The position numbers and the translations under genes were made by a program. A stretch of DNA of 64,000 nucleotides, taken from the NCBI RefSeq assembly GCF_963677725.1, contig NZ_OY782507.1:2790001-2854000 (forward strand), read 5' to 3'. Positions within the stretch are counted from its first letter, which is position 1. The number at the start of each line of letters is the position of its first letter. The DNA is from an uncultured Cohaesibacter sp. (GTDB lineage: Bacteria > Pseudomonadota > Alphaproteobacteria > Rhizobiales > Cohaesibacteraceae). The notes beneath the pieces were generated by a model. It saw only the letters and a program-made list of their open reading frames with translations, made no database searches and was not told where the DNA came from. Below, piece after piece: positions 54,794 through 63,947 of this stretch.

Positions 54794-55843
54794 ATGAGCA
54801 AGACCAATCCGGGCAATTATTTCGAAGATTTTTCCATTGGCCAGATCATTCGACACGCAACCCCGCGTACGGTGACCACAGGCGACGCGTCGCTGTATAC
54901 GGCGCTCTATGGCTCGCGCTTTGCGGTGCAAAGCTCGGATGCCTTTGCACAAGCCATTGGCTATGAGCGCGCGCCGATTGATGATCTGTTGGTTTTTCAC
55001 ATTGTCTTTGGCAAGACCGTGCCGGACATTTCCCTTAATGCGGTGGCCAATCTGGGCTATGCGGGATGTCGCTTTCTGGTGCCGGTCTATCCGGGGGACA
55101 GTCTGTCGGCTCAGTCCGAGGTGATTGGCCTGAAGGAAAATTCCAACGGCATGACCGGGGTCGTCTATGTGCGTTCGACGGGCATCAACCAACATGGCGA
55201 CGTGGTGCTGGATTATGTGCGCTGGGTGATGGTGCGCAAGAAAGACCCGGAGACGCCAACCGGGCTTGACGATGTGCCTTTGCTGCCAAAAGCCCTTGAG
55301 GCGGATAGTCTTGGGGATGCGGTGCCGGTGCTCAATGGCGAGGGCTTCGATCTTGCATTGTCCGGTTCACCTCATCTGTGGGGGGATTATGAAATTGGCG
55401 AGCGAATCGATCATGTGGACGGCATGACGGTGGAAGAAGCCGAGCATCAAATGGCGACGCGGCTCTATCAGAACACCGCCAAGGTGCATTTCAATCAATT
55501 CACGGAAGGGCAGGGGCGCTTTGGTCGCAGGCTGATCTATGGCGGGCATGTCATCTCGTTGGCCCGTGCGCTATCCTTCAATGGGCTGGGCAACGCATTT
55601 CATGTCGCCGCGATCAATGGCGGGCGCCATGTTGCACCGCTCTTTGCCGGGGAAACGGTCTTTGCCTGGTCAGAGATTCTGGACAAGGCGGCCTTGCCTG
55701 GTCGTGAGGATGTCGGGGCGCTCAGAATACGGTTTTTTGCCACCAAAGACTGTCCATGTGCCGCTTATCCGGGCAAGGATGAGGCCGGTTATGCACAAGC
55801 GGTGATACTGGATCTCGATCTTTGGCTGTTGTTGCCACGTTGA
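54794..55843 (+). CDS. Mesaconyl-CoA hydratase (MaoC family), ethylmalonyl-CoA pathway
   Basis: A 349-residue double hot-dog enzyme. SKTNPGNYFEDFSIGQ and ATPRTVTTGDASLYTALYGS at the N-terminus, then VFGKTVPDISLNAVANLGYA, match mesaconyl-CoA hydratases closely, as I recall the Rhodobacter enzyme. It converts mesaconyl-C1-CoA to beta-methylmalyl-CoA, which a lyase splits to glyoxylate and propionyl-CoA. Its presence implies C2 assimilation by the ethylmalonyl-CoA pathway. GAGGGAGGAC precedes ATG 54794. It is followed by about 450 noncoding bases and then sdhCDAB, whose enzyme consumes succinate made from propionyl-CoA. Confidence 0.92.
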   Translation: MSKTNPGNYFEDFSIGQIIRHATPRTVTTGDASLYTALYGSRFAVQSSDAFAQAIGYERAPIDDLLVFHIVFGKTVPDISLNAVANLGYAGCRFLVPVYPGDSLSAQSEVIGLKENSNGMTGVVYVRSTGINQHGDVVLDYVRWVMVRKKDPETPTGLDDVPLLPKALEADSLGDAVPVLNGEGFDLALSGSPHLWGDYEIGERIDHVDGMTVEEAEHQMATRLYQNTAKVHFNQFTEGQGRFGRRLIYGGHVISLARALSFNGLGNAFHVAAINGGRHVAPLFAGETVFAWSEILDKAALPGREDVGALRIRFFATKDCPCAAYPGKDEAGYAQAVILDLDLWLLLPR

Positions 55844-56291
55844 AGGATTGGCGTTATTTTTGATCGGAATATAGTGTAAAATACTGATATACTTATGCTA
55901 TCTGTGGGTAGGTGGGTTGCTGAATTAGGCCTTGTTTCATGCGCGCTCCCGCGTCATTGTGGTAGATTGACGCCATAGCTGTATCTTGTGTTGGCTGCGG
56001 TTGCCTTTTGAAAGACTTTTACCAAGTGGAGAGAAAAAAGTTATCCCACTTGCTCAAAATGCGATCCAGATCAACGACCGAGCGGTAATCTATCTTTTAG
56101 AAGGTGTCATGTACTGATCGTGCAGCCGCGCGCGCAGACGGTTTCCGTTTGTGTAACTTTTAGGCCAAAGTCTTATGATTTGATCGTTACTGGCTTTGAC
56201 CAAAAGCTCTTTTGTCGGTATGACTCTGAGCTAGTCAACCAATGTTACGGTTGCTTCTTACGTAAGCGTCACCTGTCGAGGACCGAAAAAT
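55844..56291 (+). promoter_or_regulatory. Long leader/promoter region of sdhCDAB
   Basis: A 448-base noncoding stretch without a supportable ORF. It contains CAAGTGG...CCACTTG around 56023-56052 and the perfect palindrome CTTACGTAAG at 56257-56266, 26 bases before sdhC. The latter could be a regulator site or leader structure. No riboswitch class is recognised. Confidence 0.3.
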
Positions 56292-56696
56292 ATGACAGAC
56301 GTCGACCTGAAGGGCAAACGCCCGATTTCTCCCCACGTTCAGCAGGGTGCCTACAAGGTCACCTTTTCGATGGCGATCTCCATCAGTCACCGTATGTCCG
56401 GTGTCGCACTCTATGCTGGTACCTTTTTCCTTGCCTATTGGCTGATCGCTCTTGCAGCCGGACCCGAGGCCTTCGAAACCGCACAGATGCTGTGGGGCTC
56501 GATAATCGGTCGTCTGGTTCTGTTTGGCTTTACCTGGGCGCTGATGCATCACATGCTGGGTGGCATTCGCCACTTTATCTGGGATGTGCCTGCGATGATC
56601 GAAAAGCCGCAGATTGAATTTCTGTATCGCGCAACCCTGATTGGGTCCGTCGCCCTGACCGTGCTGATCTGGGTCATCGGCTATGCCGTAATGTAA
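56292..56696 (+). CDS. sdhC: Succinate dehydrogenase cytochrome b556 subunit
   Basis: Membrane anchor of complex II that holds haem b and part of the quinone site. The 134-residue protein has three helices (about 34-55, 70-95 and 112-133). SISHRMSGVALY is the conserved quinone/haem-site segment, and HHMLGGIRHFIWD carries the haem-ligand His. It is the first gene of sdhCDAB. Confidence 0.96.
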   Translation: MTDVDLKGKRPISPHVQQGAYKVTFSMAISISHRMSGVALYAGTFFLAYWLIALAAGPEAFETAQMLWGSIIGRLVLFGFTWALMHHMLGGIRHFIWDVPAMIEKPQIEFLYRATLIGSVALTVLIWVIGYAVM

Positions 56697-56712
56697 AGCC
56701 GGAGTGAGACAC

Positions 56713-57087
56713 ATGAAAACACCTATCAAAACTATCCGTGGTCTTGGCTCCAGCCATCATGGCACCGAGCACCACTGGGCGATGCGCCTGACATCCGTTT
56801 GCCTCATCTTTCTGAGCATCGGCTTTGTCTGGTTCGTCATGAAAGCCCTGAACTCCGATTATGAAAGCGCCAAAGCACTGGTGGGCCATCCCGCTGCTGC
56901 TATCCTGCTGCTGCTTTATGTTATCGTGGGTTGCTATCACATGTATCAGGGGTCTCTGACGATCACCGAAGACTATTTGCAGAACCAGCTCTATCGGACC
57001 TCTGCTAAGGTCGCCAGCTTCTTCCTTTCCACCGTTGTCGGTGCCGCCTGTCTGTTCGCGGTGCTCAAAGTGTCATTTGGGGGTTAA
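56713..57087 (+). CDS. sdhD: Succinate dehydrogenase hydrophobic membrane anchor subunit
   Basis: Second anchor subunit, 124 residues with three helices. [18 protein letters not shown] opens the protein and the conserved [13 protein letters not shown] carries a haem-site His-Tyr pair. ATG 56713 is preferred over the in-frame GTG 56704; CCGGAG lies upstream. It starts 16 bases after sdhC and is followed by sdhA after 7 bases, so the four genes are one operon. Confidence 0.95.
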   Translation: MKTPIKTIRGLGSSHHGTEHHWAMRLTSVCLIFLSIGFVWFVMKALNSDYESAKALVGHPAAAILLLLYVIVGCYHMYQGSLTITEDYLQNQLYRTSAKVASFFLSTVVGAACLFAVLKVSFGG

Positions 57088-57094
57088 TAGACCG

Positions 57095-58942
57095 ATGGCA
57101 AGTTCCTACAGCATCAATGGCCGCGCCTACACGGTTCACGACCACTATCATGACGTTGTCGTCGTCGGAGCCGGTGGTGCCGGTCTGCGGGCGACACTCG
57201 GCATGGCCGAACAGGGTCTTCGAACCGCATGTGTGACCAAGGTTTTCCCAACCCGTTCGCACACGGTTGCGGCTCAGGGCGGCATTGCAGCCTCCTTGCA
57301 GAATATGGGCCCTGACCATTGGCAATGGCACATGTTCGACACCGTCAAGGGGTCGGACTGGCTCGGCGATACCGACGCCATGGAATATCTCGCCCGTGAA
57401 GCGCCAAAGGCGGTTTACGAGCTTGAGCATTATGGCGTTCCATTCTCGCGTACCGACGAAGGCCGCATCTATCAGCGTCCATTCGGCGGCCACATGCAGA
57501 ATTTCGGTGATGGTCCCGCCGTTCAGCGTACCTGCGCTGCTGCCGACCGTACCGGCCACGCGATCCTGCATACACTCTATGGCCAGTCGATCCGCAACAA
57601 TGCCGAATTTTACATCGAGTATTTCGCGCTTGATCTGATGATGAGCGACGATGGCGTTTGTGAAGGTGTGGTTGCCTGGAATCTCGACGACGGCACCATC
57701 CATCGCTTCAATGCGAAAATGGTGGTGATCGGTACTGGCGGCTATGGTCGTGCCTATTTCTCCGCGACTTCTGCCCACACCTGCACCGGTGACGGCAACG
57801 CCATGGTGGCGCGTGCTGGCCTGCCACTGCAGGATATGGAATTCGTTCAGTTCCATCCAACCGGTATTTATGGTTCGGGCTGTCTGATCACCGAGGGTGC
57901 TCGCGGTGAGGGTGGCTATCTGGTCAACTCCGAAGGCGAACGCTTCATGGAGCGTTATGCGCCATCTGCCAAGGATCTGGCGTCCCGTGACGTTGTCTCG
58001 CGCTGCATGACCATGGAGATCCGCGAAGGCCGTGGTGTTGGTCCTGAGAAAGATCATATCTATCTGCATCTGGATCACCTTGATCCGGCCATTTTGGCCG
58101 AGCGTCTGCCGGGTATTTCCGAAAGTGCGGAGATCTTTGCTGGCGTTGATCTGACCAAGGAGCCGATTCCGGTTCTGCCGACCGTTCACTACAATATGGG
58201 TGGTATTCCAACCAACTATTGGGGTGAAGTGCTGGCGCCGACCAAAGAGGATCCAAATGCTGTTGCACCGGGTCTGATGGCCGTGGGTGAAGCGGCTTGT
58301 GCATCGGTTCACGGTGCCAACCGTCTTGGTTCCAACTCCCTGATCGACCTTGTGGTCTTTGGCCGCGCGGCGGCGATCAAGGCAGCGGAAGTCATCGACA
58401 AGGAAGCTGCGATCCCAACGCCGAACCTTGCTTGCTTTGACAAGATCATGGACAATTTCGACAATGTCCGTCATGCCAACGGCCCAACCCCGACTGCTGA
58501 TCTGCGCCTGAAAATGCAGAAGAGCATGCAGAATAATGCTGCTGTGTTCCGTACGCAGGAAACGCTTGAGCAGGGCTGTAAGGAAATGAAAGAGCTCTGG
58601 GGCGAAATGGCCGACATGAAAGTGTCTGACCGGTCTCTGGTCTGGAACTCGGATCTGATGGAATCCCTCGAACTTCAGAACCTGATGGCCAACGCTTTGC
58701 CAACGGTTGTCGGTGCTGAAGCCCGTAAGGAAAGCCGCGGCGCGCACGCTCGTGAAGACTATAAAGATGGTCCGATGGGTGGTCGTGACGACGAAAACTG
58801 GCGCAAGCATACATTGGCATGGCTGGACGAAGACGGCACCACGCGTCTCGACTATCGTCCGGTCGTCCTGGATCCGCTGACCACCCCTGATGAAGGTGGC
58901 ATTGATCCGGCCAAGATTGCGCCGAAAGCCCGCGTCTATTGA
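57095..58942 (+). CDS. sdhA: Succinate dehydrogenase flavoprotein subunit
   Basis: Catalytic subunit of complex II that oxidises succinate to fumarate with covalently bound FAD. The 615-residue protein has [13 protein letters not shown] (residues 21-33) and His56 in [10 protein letters not shown], the covalent FAD attachment site. Substrate residues lie in [16 protein letters not shown] and [12 protein letters not shown] start at ATG 57095 because the annotated family N-terminus begins MASSYSI; an open frame runs back into sdhD. Confidence 0.98.
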   Translation: MASSYSINGRAYTVHDHYHDVVVVGAGGAGLRATLGMAEQGLRTACVTKVFPTRSHTVAAQGGIAASLQNMGPDHWQWHMFDTVKGSDWLGDTDAMEYLAREAPKAVYELEHYGVPFSRTDEGRIYQRPFGGHMQNFGDGPAVQRTCAAADRTGHAILHTLYGQSIRNNAEFYIEYFALDLMMSDDGVCEGVVAWNLDDGTIHRFNAKMVVIGTGGYGRAYFSATSAHTCTGDGNAMVARAGLPLQDMEFVQFHPTGIYGSGCLITEGARGEGGYLVNSEGERFMERYAPSAKDLASRDVVSRCMTMEIREGRGVGPEKDHIYLHLDHLDPAILAERLPGISESAEIFAGVDLTKEPIPVLPTVHYNMGGIPTNYWGEVLAPTKEDPNAVAPGLMAVGEAACASVHGANRLGSNSLIDLVVFGRAAAIKAAEVIDKEAAIPTPNLACFDKIMDNFDNVRHANGPTPTADLRLKMQKSMQNNAAVFRTQETLEQGCKEMKELWGEMADMKVSDRSLVWNSDLMESLELQNLMANALPTVVGAEARKESRGAHAREDYKDGPMGGRDDENWRKHTLAWLDEDGTTRLDYRPVVLDPLTTPDEGGIDPAKIAPKARVY

Positions 58943-59043
58943 TGCGCCCGCTGTCGGGCAGCTCAGGCTGCCCGGCCTTTTCGAATTTGATGTCCATGAT
59001 CGTCGGGAACGATCTGGACGAGACCCGATAACGGAGCGAAAAG

Positions 59044-59826
59044 ATGGTTGAACTTGCGCTGCCGAAAAATTCAGTGATCAAGGAAGGCAAGACTTGGCCA
59101 AAGCCTGAAGGCGCGACCAACTTGACCGAGTTCAGCATTTACCGCTGGAATCCTGACGACGGCAAAAACCCACAGATGGATACCTACTTCGTCGACCGCG
59201 ATGATTGCGGCCCGATGGTGCTGGATGGTCTGCTGTATATCAAAGACAAGATTGATCCGACCCTGACCCTGCGCCGCTCTTGCCGTGAAGGCATCTGCGG
59301 TTCCTGTGCGATGAATATCGACGGGGCCAACACACTGGCCTGTACCTTCGGTATGAATCAGGTCAAGAGCAAGGTCATCAAGATCTACCCACTGCCGCAT
59401 ATGATGGTGGTCAAGGATCTGGTGCCGGATCTGAACAACTTCTATGCCCAGCATGCCTCAGTCGAGCCTTATCTGAAGACCGACACGCCGGCCCCTGAAA
59501 CCGAATGGCTGCAGAGCCATGAAGACCGCGCCAAGCTTGATGGTCTTTATGAGTGCGTTCTGTGCGCCAGCTGCTCGACCTCCTGCCCATCTTACTGGTG
59601 GAATGGCGAGCGGTATCTCGGCCCTGCTGCGTTGCTGCAGGCCTATCGCTGGATCATTGACAGCCGCGATGAATATACCGGCAAGCGTCTTGATCAGGTC
59701 GATGATGTGTTTGGCGCCTTCCGCTGCCACACCATCATGAACTGCACCAAGGTATGCCCGAAAGGTCTCAATCCGGCCAAGGCCATTGCAGAGATCAAGC
59801 GCATGCTGGTTGAGCGTTCGGTATAA
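59044..59826 (+). CDS. sdhB: Succinate dehydrogenase iron-sulfur subunit
   Basis: Electron-transfer subunit of complex II, 260 residues. The [2Fe-2S] ligands are in [13 protein letters not shown] with a later Cys (LACTF). The [4Fe-4S] and [3Fe-4S] sets are in [16 protein letters not shown] and [16 protein letters not shown]. It closes the sdhCDAB operon; about 100 bases separate it from sdhA. Confidence 0.98.
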   Translation: MVELALPKNSVIKEGKTWPKPEGATNLTEFSIYRWNPDDGKNPQMDTYFVDRDDCGPMVLDGLLYIKDKIDPTLTLRRSCREGICGSCAMNIDGANTLACTFGMNQVKSKVIKIYPLPHMMVVKDLVPDLNNFYAQHASVEPYLKTDTPAPETEWLQSHEDRAKLDGLYECVLCASCSTSCPSYWWNGERYLGPAALLQAYRWIIDSRDEYTGKRLDQVDDVFGAFRCHTIMNCTKVCPKGLNPAKAIAEIKRMLVERSV

Positions 59827-59871
59827 TCGAAGGCTGGTCGCGCACCAAGTGAAGCGAGACCAATAAGACAT

Positions 59872-59907
59872 AAAAAGGCCGCCTCGTATCATCGGAGCGG
59901 CCTTTTT
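59872..59907 (+). terminator. Rho-independent terminator after sdhB
   Basis: AAAAAGGCCGC (59872-59882) and GCGGCCTTTTT (59897-59907) make a perfect 11-bp stem with a 14-base loop. The 280 AT-rich bases that follow up to 60191 hold nothing I can name. Confidence 0.88.
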
Positions 59908-60191
59908 CTTTGCAGCTTCTGAGTATCTTTTGATCATAAAGCTCAGAATTGCATCGGGTTGATATTGCAATTTTGAGCATTTGTTATTACCTAATCTCAA
60001 AATTGGGAACTTTCGCAAGGAAAAATTGTTTATTAGACAACGAGTGGGCGATTCTCGCACGTTGTCATGGGGCTGTAGGAAAAGTCGGCTATTTGGCCAT
60101 CGGGCGCTATCAGCCCTGATCGGACATCTGGCTGCCATCTGTTGCAGAGGCGCGGTCCGTTATTTTGGCATATACAGTCGGGGAGGCTTAC

Positions 60192-60641
60192 ATGCTGCAA
60201 ACGAATATCTTGTTTGTTGATGAACACAACAATGGTCGCAGCATTTTGGCAGAAGCCCATTTCAATCGTCATCAGCAAGCCGCACGGGCTTTCAGTGCCG
60301 GATTTGAACCAGACGCGGCCTTGTCGCCAAAATTGATCGAGGTGTTGCGCGAGGAAAAAATCGCGCCGGAGGATTATTGTCCCAAGCCGATCGATATTTT
60401 CCTGCAACCCTATTCGCCTCATATCGATCTGATTGTTTGGTTTGATCCCATGGGCAGGGCCTTCAAGTTGCCGCTCTTTGCCAATCGGCCCCCGGTGCTG
60501 ACGCTGCGTGTCAACGAGGCGGGCCATGCGGATGCCCCGGCGGGAAGTCGAAGGGCGCTACGCTCCTGTTATGCTGACCTGCAACTGGTGCTTGACCGAG
60601 CGCTGGCCAATGGACACTTTCCCGGAATGCGCGCTGCCTGA
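60192..60641 (+). CDS. ArsC/LMW-phosphatase-fold protein lacking the catalytic Cys
   Basis: A 149-residue protein of the low-molecular-weight protein tyrosine phosphatase / thioredoxin-type arsenate reductase fold. The N-terminus ILFVDEHNNGRSILAEAHFN aligns with the P-loop of ArsC (FVCxHNxGRS). Asp10 stands where the nucleophilic Cys is expected, while His12, Asn13, Gly15, Arg16 and Ser17 are kept. The other Cys (YCPKP, SCYAD) do not form an obvious replacement pair. It is therefore probably not a phosphatase or reductase of the usual mechanism and may bind oxyanions or another ligand. GGAGG five bases upstream fixes ATG 60192. Confidence 0.75.
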   Translation: MLQTNILFVDEHNNGRSILAEAHFNRHQQAARAFSAGFEPDAALSPKLIEVLREEKIAPEDYCPKPIDIFLQPYSPHIDLIVWFDPMGRAFKLPLFANRPPVLTLRVNEAGHADAPAGSRRALRSCYADLQLVLDRALANGHFPGMRAA

Positions 60642-60866
60642 GTGCGGACGGAATGGCGTGCTGTGCCCATTTTGATGGACCCTTGGATCAAATTGGATGA
60701 CAATCAAACTCAACGCCGTCAGGATCTTCACAGGCGCGCGGAAATCTGGGCTTTCGTGCCGAAATCCATCCTACTTTTGTCTAATCTTGCTGGACGAAAG
60801 CAGGGGAATGCTCTATTCGATTAGCAAGTCTTCATTCATCTCAAGGACACTACAGGAGATATCAGC

Positions 60867-61955
60867 GTGAGCGGAATCAAACTGCGCCCCGGCGTCGTCA
60901 CAGGCGACGAATATTTGCAACTTCTGGAAGCCTGCAAGGAAGGTGGTTACGCGCTGCCAGCCGTGAACGTGACCGGTACCAACAGCCTCAATGCTGTGCT
61001 GGAAGCAGCTGCCAAGGCGAAGTCTGACATTATTGTTCAGATGTCCAATGGCGGCGCTCAGTTCTTTGCGGGTCAAGGTGCCCCGGACGCAATGCGTGCC
61101 CGTGTGCTCGGCTCCGTTTCGATTGCTCAGCATGTTCATCTGCTGGCTGAAGAATATGGCATCTGCGTTGTCCTGCATACCGATCACTGCAATCGCAAAC
61201 TTCTGCCTTGGGTGGATGGCCTGCTGGAGCATGGCGAGAAGCATTTCGCAGAGACCGGTCGTCCGCTCTACACCTCGCACATGATCGATCTGTCCGAAGA
61301 ATCCCTTGAGGAAAATGTTGGCACCTGTGCTGAGTATCTCAAGCGCATGGCGCCGATGGGCATGAGCCTTGAAATCGAACTCGGTGTCACCGGCGGCGAA
61401 GAAGATGGCATCGGCAAAGAGCTCGAAGAGGGGGATGCAGAAAATCCAAGCCTCTACACCCAACCTTCAGACGTGCTCTATGCTTATGACGAATTGTCCA
61501 AGATCGGTCATTTCACCGTGGCCGCATCCTTCGGCAACGTGCATGGCGTTTATGCTCCGGGCAATGTCAAGCTGCGTCCGGAAATCCTGAAACATTCTCA
61601 GGCGCTGGTGTCCAAAGAACGCGGTGGCGGCGACAAGCCATTGAGCCTCGTGTTCCATGGTGGTTCGGGTTCTTCCAAGGACCAGATTGCCGAAGCAGTG
61701 TCATATGGTGTGTTCAAGATGAATCTGGATACCGACATCCAGTTCGCTTTTGCAGAATCCGTGGCCGCCAAAGTCGACGAGAAGCCAATTGCCTTCAAGC
61801 ATCAGGTGGATCCGGAAGATGCGACCCCATACAAAAAATATTATGATCCTCGCAAATGGCTGCGTGCCGGTGAGCTTGGCATGGTTGCCCGTGTCGAAGA
61901 AGCCATGAAGGATCTGGGGTCTGCCGGTCGCTCGGTTGCTTCTGCAGACGCCTAA
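60867..61955 (+). CDS. fba: Class II fructose-bisphosphate aldolase
   Basis: Zinc-dependent aldol cleavage of fructose-1,6-bisphosphate in glycolysis/gluconeogenesis. The 362-residue protein resembles E. coli FbaA (359). Catalytic Asp106 and zinc ligand His107 lie in VLHTDHCN, and ELGVTGGEEDG, FGNVHGVYAPGNVKL and FHGGSGSS carry further ligands and phosphate-binding residues. Translation starts at GTG 60867, with AGGAGAT upstream. The preceding 225 bases hold no supportable gene. Confidence 0.96.
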   Translation: MSGIKLRPGVVTGDEYLQLLEACKEGGYALPAVNVTGTNSLNAVLEAAAKAKSDIIVQMSNGGAQFFAGQGAPDAMRARVLGSVSIAQHVHLLAEEYGICVVLHTDHCNRKLLPWVDGLLEHGEKHFAETGRPLYTSHMIDLSEESLEENVGTCAEYLKRMAPMGMSLEIELGVTGGEEDGIGKELEEGDAENPSLYTQPSDVLYAYDELSKIGHFTVAASFGNVHGVYAPGNVKLRPEILKHSQALVSKERGGGDKPLSLVFHGGSGSSKDQIAEAVSYGVFKMNLDTDIQFAFAESVAAKVDEKPIAFKHQVDPEDATPYKKYYDPRKWLRAGELGMVARVEEAMKDLGSAGRSVASADA

Positions 61956-62007
61956 TTGTCGCCATCATGCAGCTGTAATTGCATGAGGAACGCACCAAGA
62001 TTGAAAG

Positions 62008-62040
62008 CCTCCCGGGTGGGTCCATTCGGGAGGTTTTCCT
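62008..62040 (+). terminator. Terminator after fba
   Basis: CCTCCCG (62008-62014) pairs with CGGGAGG (62027-62033), followed by TTTTCCTTT. The loop is long (12 bases). Confidence 0.6.
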
Positions 62041-62236
62041 TTGTTGGCCTTCCATCATGGGGTGGCTATATACACTACCCTTTACGTAAAAACCCGCTCA
62101 AGAAAAAAGATTTTGCGATCCTGAGTCAGCCCTGTTATCAATTCAATCGTTGCGATTTGAATATTGGTCAGGCTCTGGCATAACAGGAACGAATTCCTTG
62201 CTTCTGACGAATGAAAGATGAGATCAGGATCTGTCT

Positions 62237-62893
62237 GTGGCGAAATATGCATCTCTTTCCGCTTTGATGATGACATGCGCGATTGCTCTTGGCGGCTGCG
62301 CTGTGTCTGGCGGTGGTGACCTTGTAAAAAGCGAACAGGTGCGCAGCTCCATTCCGCTGGAAGCATCCCAATTGCCTCCCATTGTTGATGCGGCTGAAGC
62401 GACGCCAACGCAGACTGCCAAGGCGGAGAAATTCAATCAGCGCGACGATCAGATCCTTACGATCGCATCGGCTGATTCGGCCTTTGAAGATAAATCCAGC
62501 GAGATCCAGCAGGCCTATGCTGATGCCGTTGGCGATCAGGCACAGATCACCACTGAACGCACCAGCCTCAAGCCGTTTGTGGGCCGCTGGACTTTGGACT
62601 CGGGTGCACGCAAGGCCAAGGCAAAGGTGCAACAGATCGGCGCCTTGTTCGGCAAGACCGAGCAGTGTGAGCTGGTGCTCGAAGACAGCACTTCCGGTTC
62701 GGGTTTCAAGGCCTATGGCAATTCATCTTGTCCGACCAGCTTGTTCATGCTTGATAGCTGGACTGCGTTCGGGAAAAAGCTGGTTTTGCGCGATCATATG
62801 GGTGATGAGATCGTTTCACTGCGCTCGCGTGGTACGGACAAATGGATCGGTGTTGATCAGCGCGGTGAGACACTTGTCCTCACAAAAAGCTAG
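62237..62893 (+). CDS. Lipoprotein with AprI/Inh-type (Omp19-like) C-terminal domain
   Basis: A 218-residue predicted lipoprotein. The lipobox is LGGC with Cys21, then a ~90-residue flexible region. A C-terminal beta domain follows whose layout (PFVGRWTLDSG, a Cys pair in EQCELVL...SSCP, DSWTAFGKKLVL) fits the AprI/Inh inhibitor fold seen in Omp19. It starts at GTG 62237, with AGGA eight bases upstream. The downstream gene encodes a second such lipoprotein, so the two are probably diverged paralogues in an operon. Confidence 0.75.
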   Translation: MAKYASLSALMMTCAIALGGCAVSGGGDLVKSEQVRSSIPLEASQLPPIVDAAEATPTQTAKAEKFNQRDDQILTIASADSAFEDKSSEIQQAYADAVGDQAQITTERTSLKPFVGRWTLDSGARKAKAKVQQIGALFGKTEQCELVLEDSTSGSGFKAYGNSSCPTSLFMLDSWTAFGKKLVLRDHMGDEIVSLRSRGTDKWIGVDQRGETLVLTKS

Positions 62894-62988
62894 GCTTTGT
62901 GCGCCTATTTACTGACTCCTAACCTTATATCCTTGATAATATCATATTAAGACATAACTCTTGGGACGGGTGCCTGAAGGAGAATGGT

Positions 62989-63600
62989 ATGATTCGCTAT
63001 TGCGCACTGGGCTGCTTGGCGGTGCTGCTTGCGGGCTGCTCGACGGCCGGCTTTGATCGGTTTGGAAGAAATAATGCTGCGACCTTGCCGCCAGCACCAA
63101 CTACCCCTGTCGAGAGTCAGGGGCTGAGCCCGCTTGTGCTTGACAATGGGCAGACGGATCCGAATGCCATGCAAACGGGGATTCCGCAGAACAATCAGCC
63201 GATCAACAATGCCATGGGAGCTGAGGCCGAACTGGGGTCCCAACCCGGTCAGACGTCCGGTCAGGTTCCGGGCCAAACCACGACTGCGATGGCAGCTCCC
63301 GGTGGTGCGCGTCCTTTGAAACGGACCGATTTGTTGGGAGCATGGACGCTCGCTTCTGGCGCAGAACAGTGCAAACTCAACGTCAATCTGACCAACTGGA
63401 ATGGTGGGTATCGCGCGTCGACCCGTGGCTGTGCGTCCGCGGACTTGCAGCGGATCAATGCCTGGCGTCTTGATGGCAAACAGGTTTTGTTGATAGCGGA
63501 AGACGGGGTGACGCCATTGGCGCGTCTCTTCTCCCTGACGCCCGGACGATTTGACGGGCAGGCGAACCAGGATGGGCGCGCCGTTTCTCTTTTCCGATGA
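62989..63600 (+). CDS. Omp19-like outer-membrane lipoprotein (AprI/Inh family)
   Basis: A 203-residue lipoprotein. Lipobox LAGC with Cys17, a Pro/Gln/Asn-rich linker, then the domain LLGAWTLASGAEQCKLNV, the second Cys in STRGCAS, INAWRLDGKQVLLI and GRFDGQANQDGRAVSLFR. The last segment closely resembles the end of Brucella Omp19, an outer-membrane lipoprotein with protease-inhibitor activity. ATG 62989 follows a GAAGGAG-type site. It comes 95 bases after a paralogous lipoprotein gene. Confidence 0.85.
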   Translation: MIRYCALGCLAVLLAGCSTAGFDRFGRNNAATLPPAPTTPVESQGLSPLVLDNGQTDPNAMQTGIPQNNQPINNAMGAEAELGSQPGQTSGQVPGQTTTAMAAPGGARPLKRTDLLGAWTLASGAEQCKLNVNLTNWNGGYRASTRGCASADLQRINAWRLDGKQVLLIAEDGVTPLARLFSLTPGRFDGQANQDGRAVSLFR

Positions 63601-63608
63601 TCTAGCTT

Positions 63609-63641
63609 CCGGGCCATCACAAAATGTGTGGCCCGGTTTTG
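63609..63641 (+). terminator. Rho-independent terminator after the Omp19-like gene
   Basis: CCGGGCCA (63609-63616) pairs with TGGCCCGG (63629-63636), followed by TTTT. The rest of 63642-63947 has no gene I can support. Confidence 0.75.
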
Positions 63642-63947
63642 CATTTACTGCTTTGATCGCATTTCCCCCCGATACTGCTTGCCCTATGTTGCAATCACTT
63701 TGGGTCCGTTCATTGCACGGTCGGATCGGATAGAAGATTTTTCAGTTTTTCATGACATGTCCGGACAGGACAGCTTGCTGTCAGGCGCGTCGCCTAAGGT
63801 CGCGTCGCATCATGTCTGGGACAGGATCTTCAAGGCAATCGGCTGATCTGACAGGCGGCTGGTGTCTTGTGCAGCATGTTGGTACGCTCCGAGAGGCATT
63901 TGGCTTTCAGATGTGCCCCATGTTTCAGACAAGAAAAGGACAGCGCA

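Noticed and set aside
57065-58810. A 581-codon open frame antisense to sdhA
   Set aside because: A shadow frame; sdhA is certain from its FAD and catalytic motifs.
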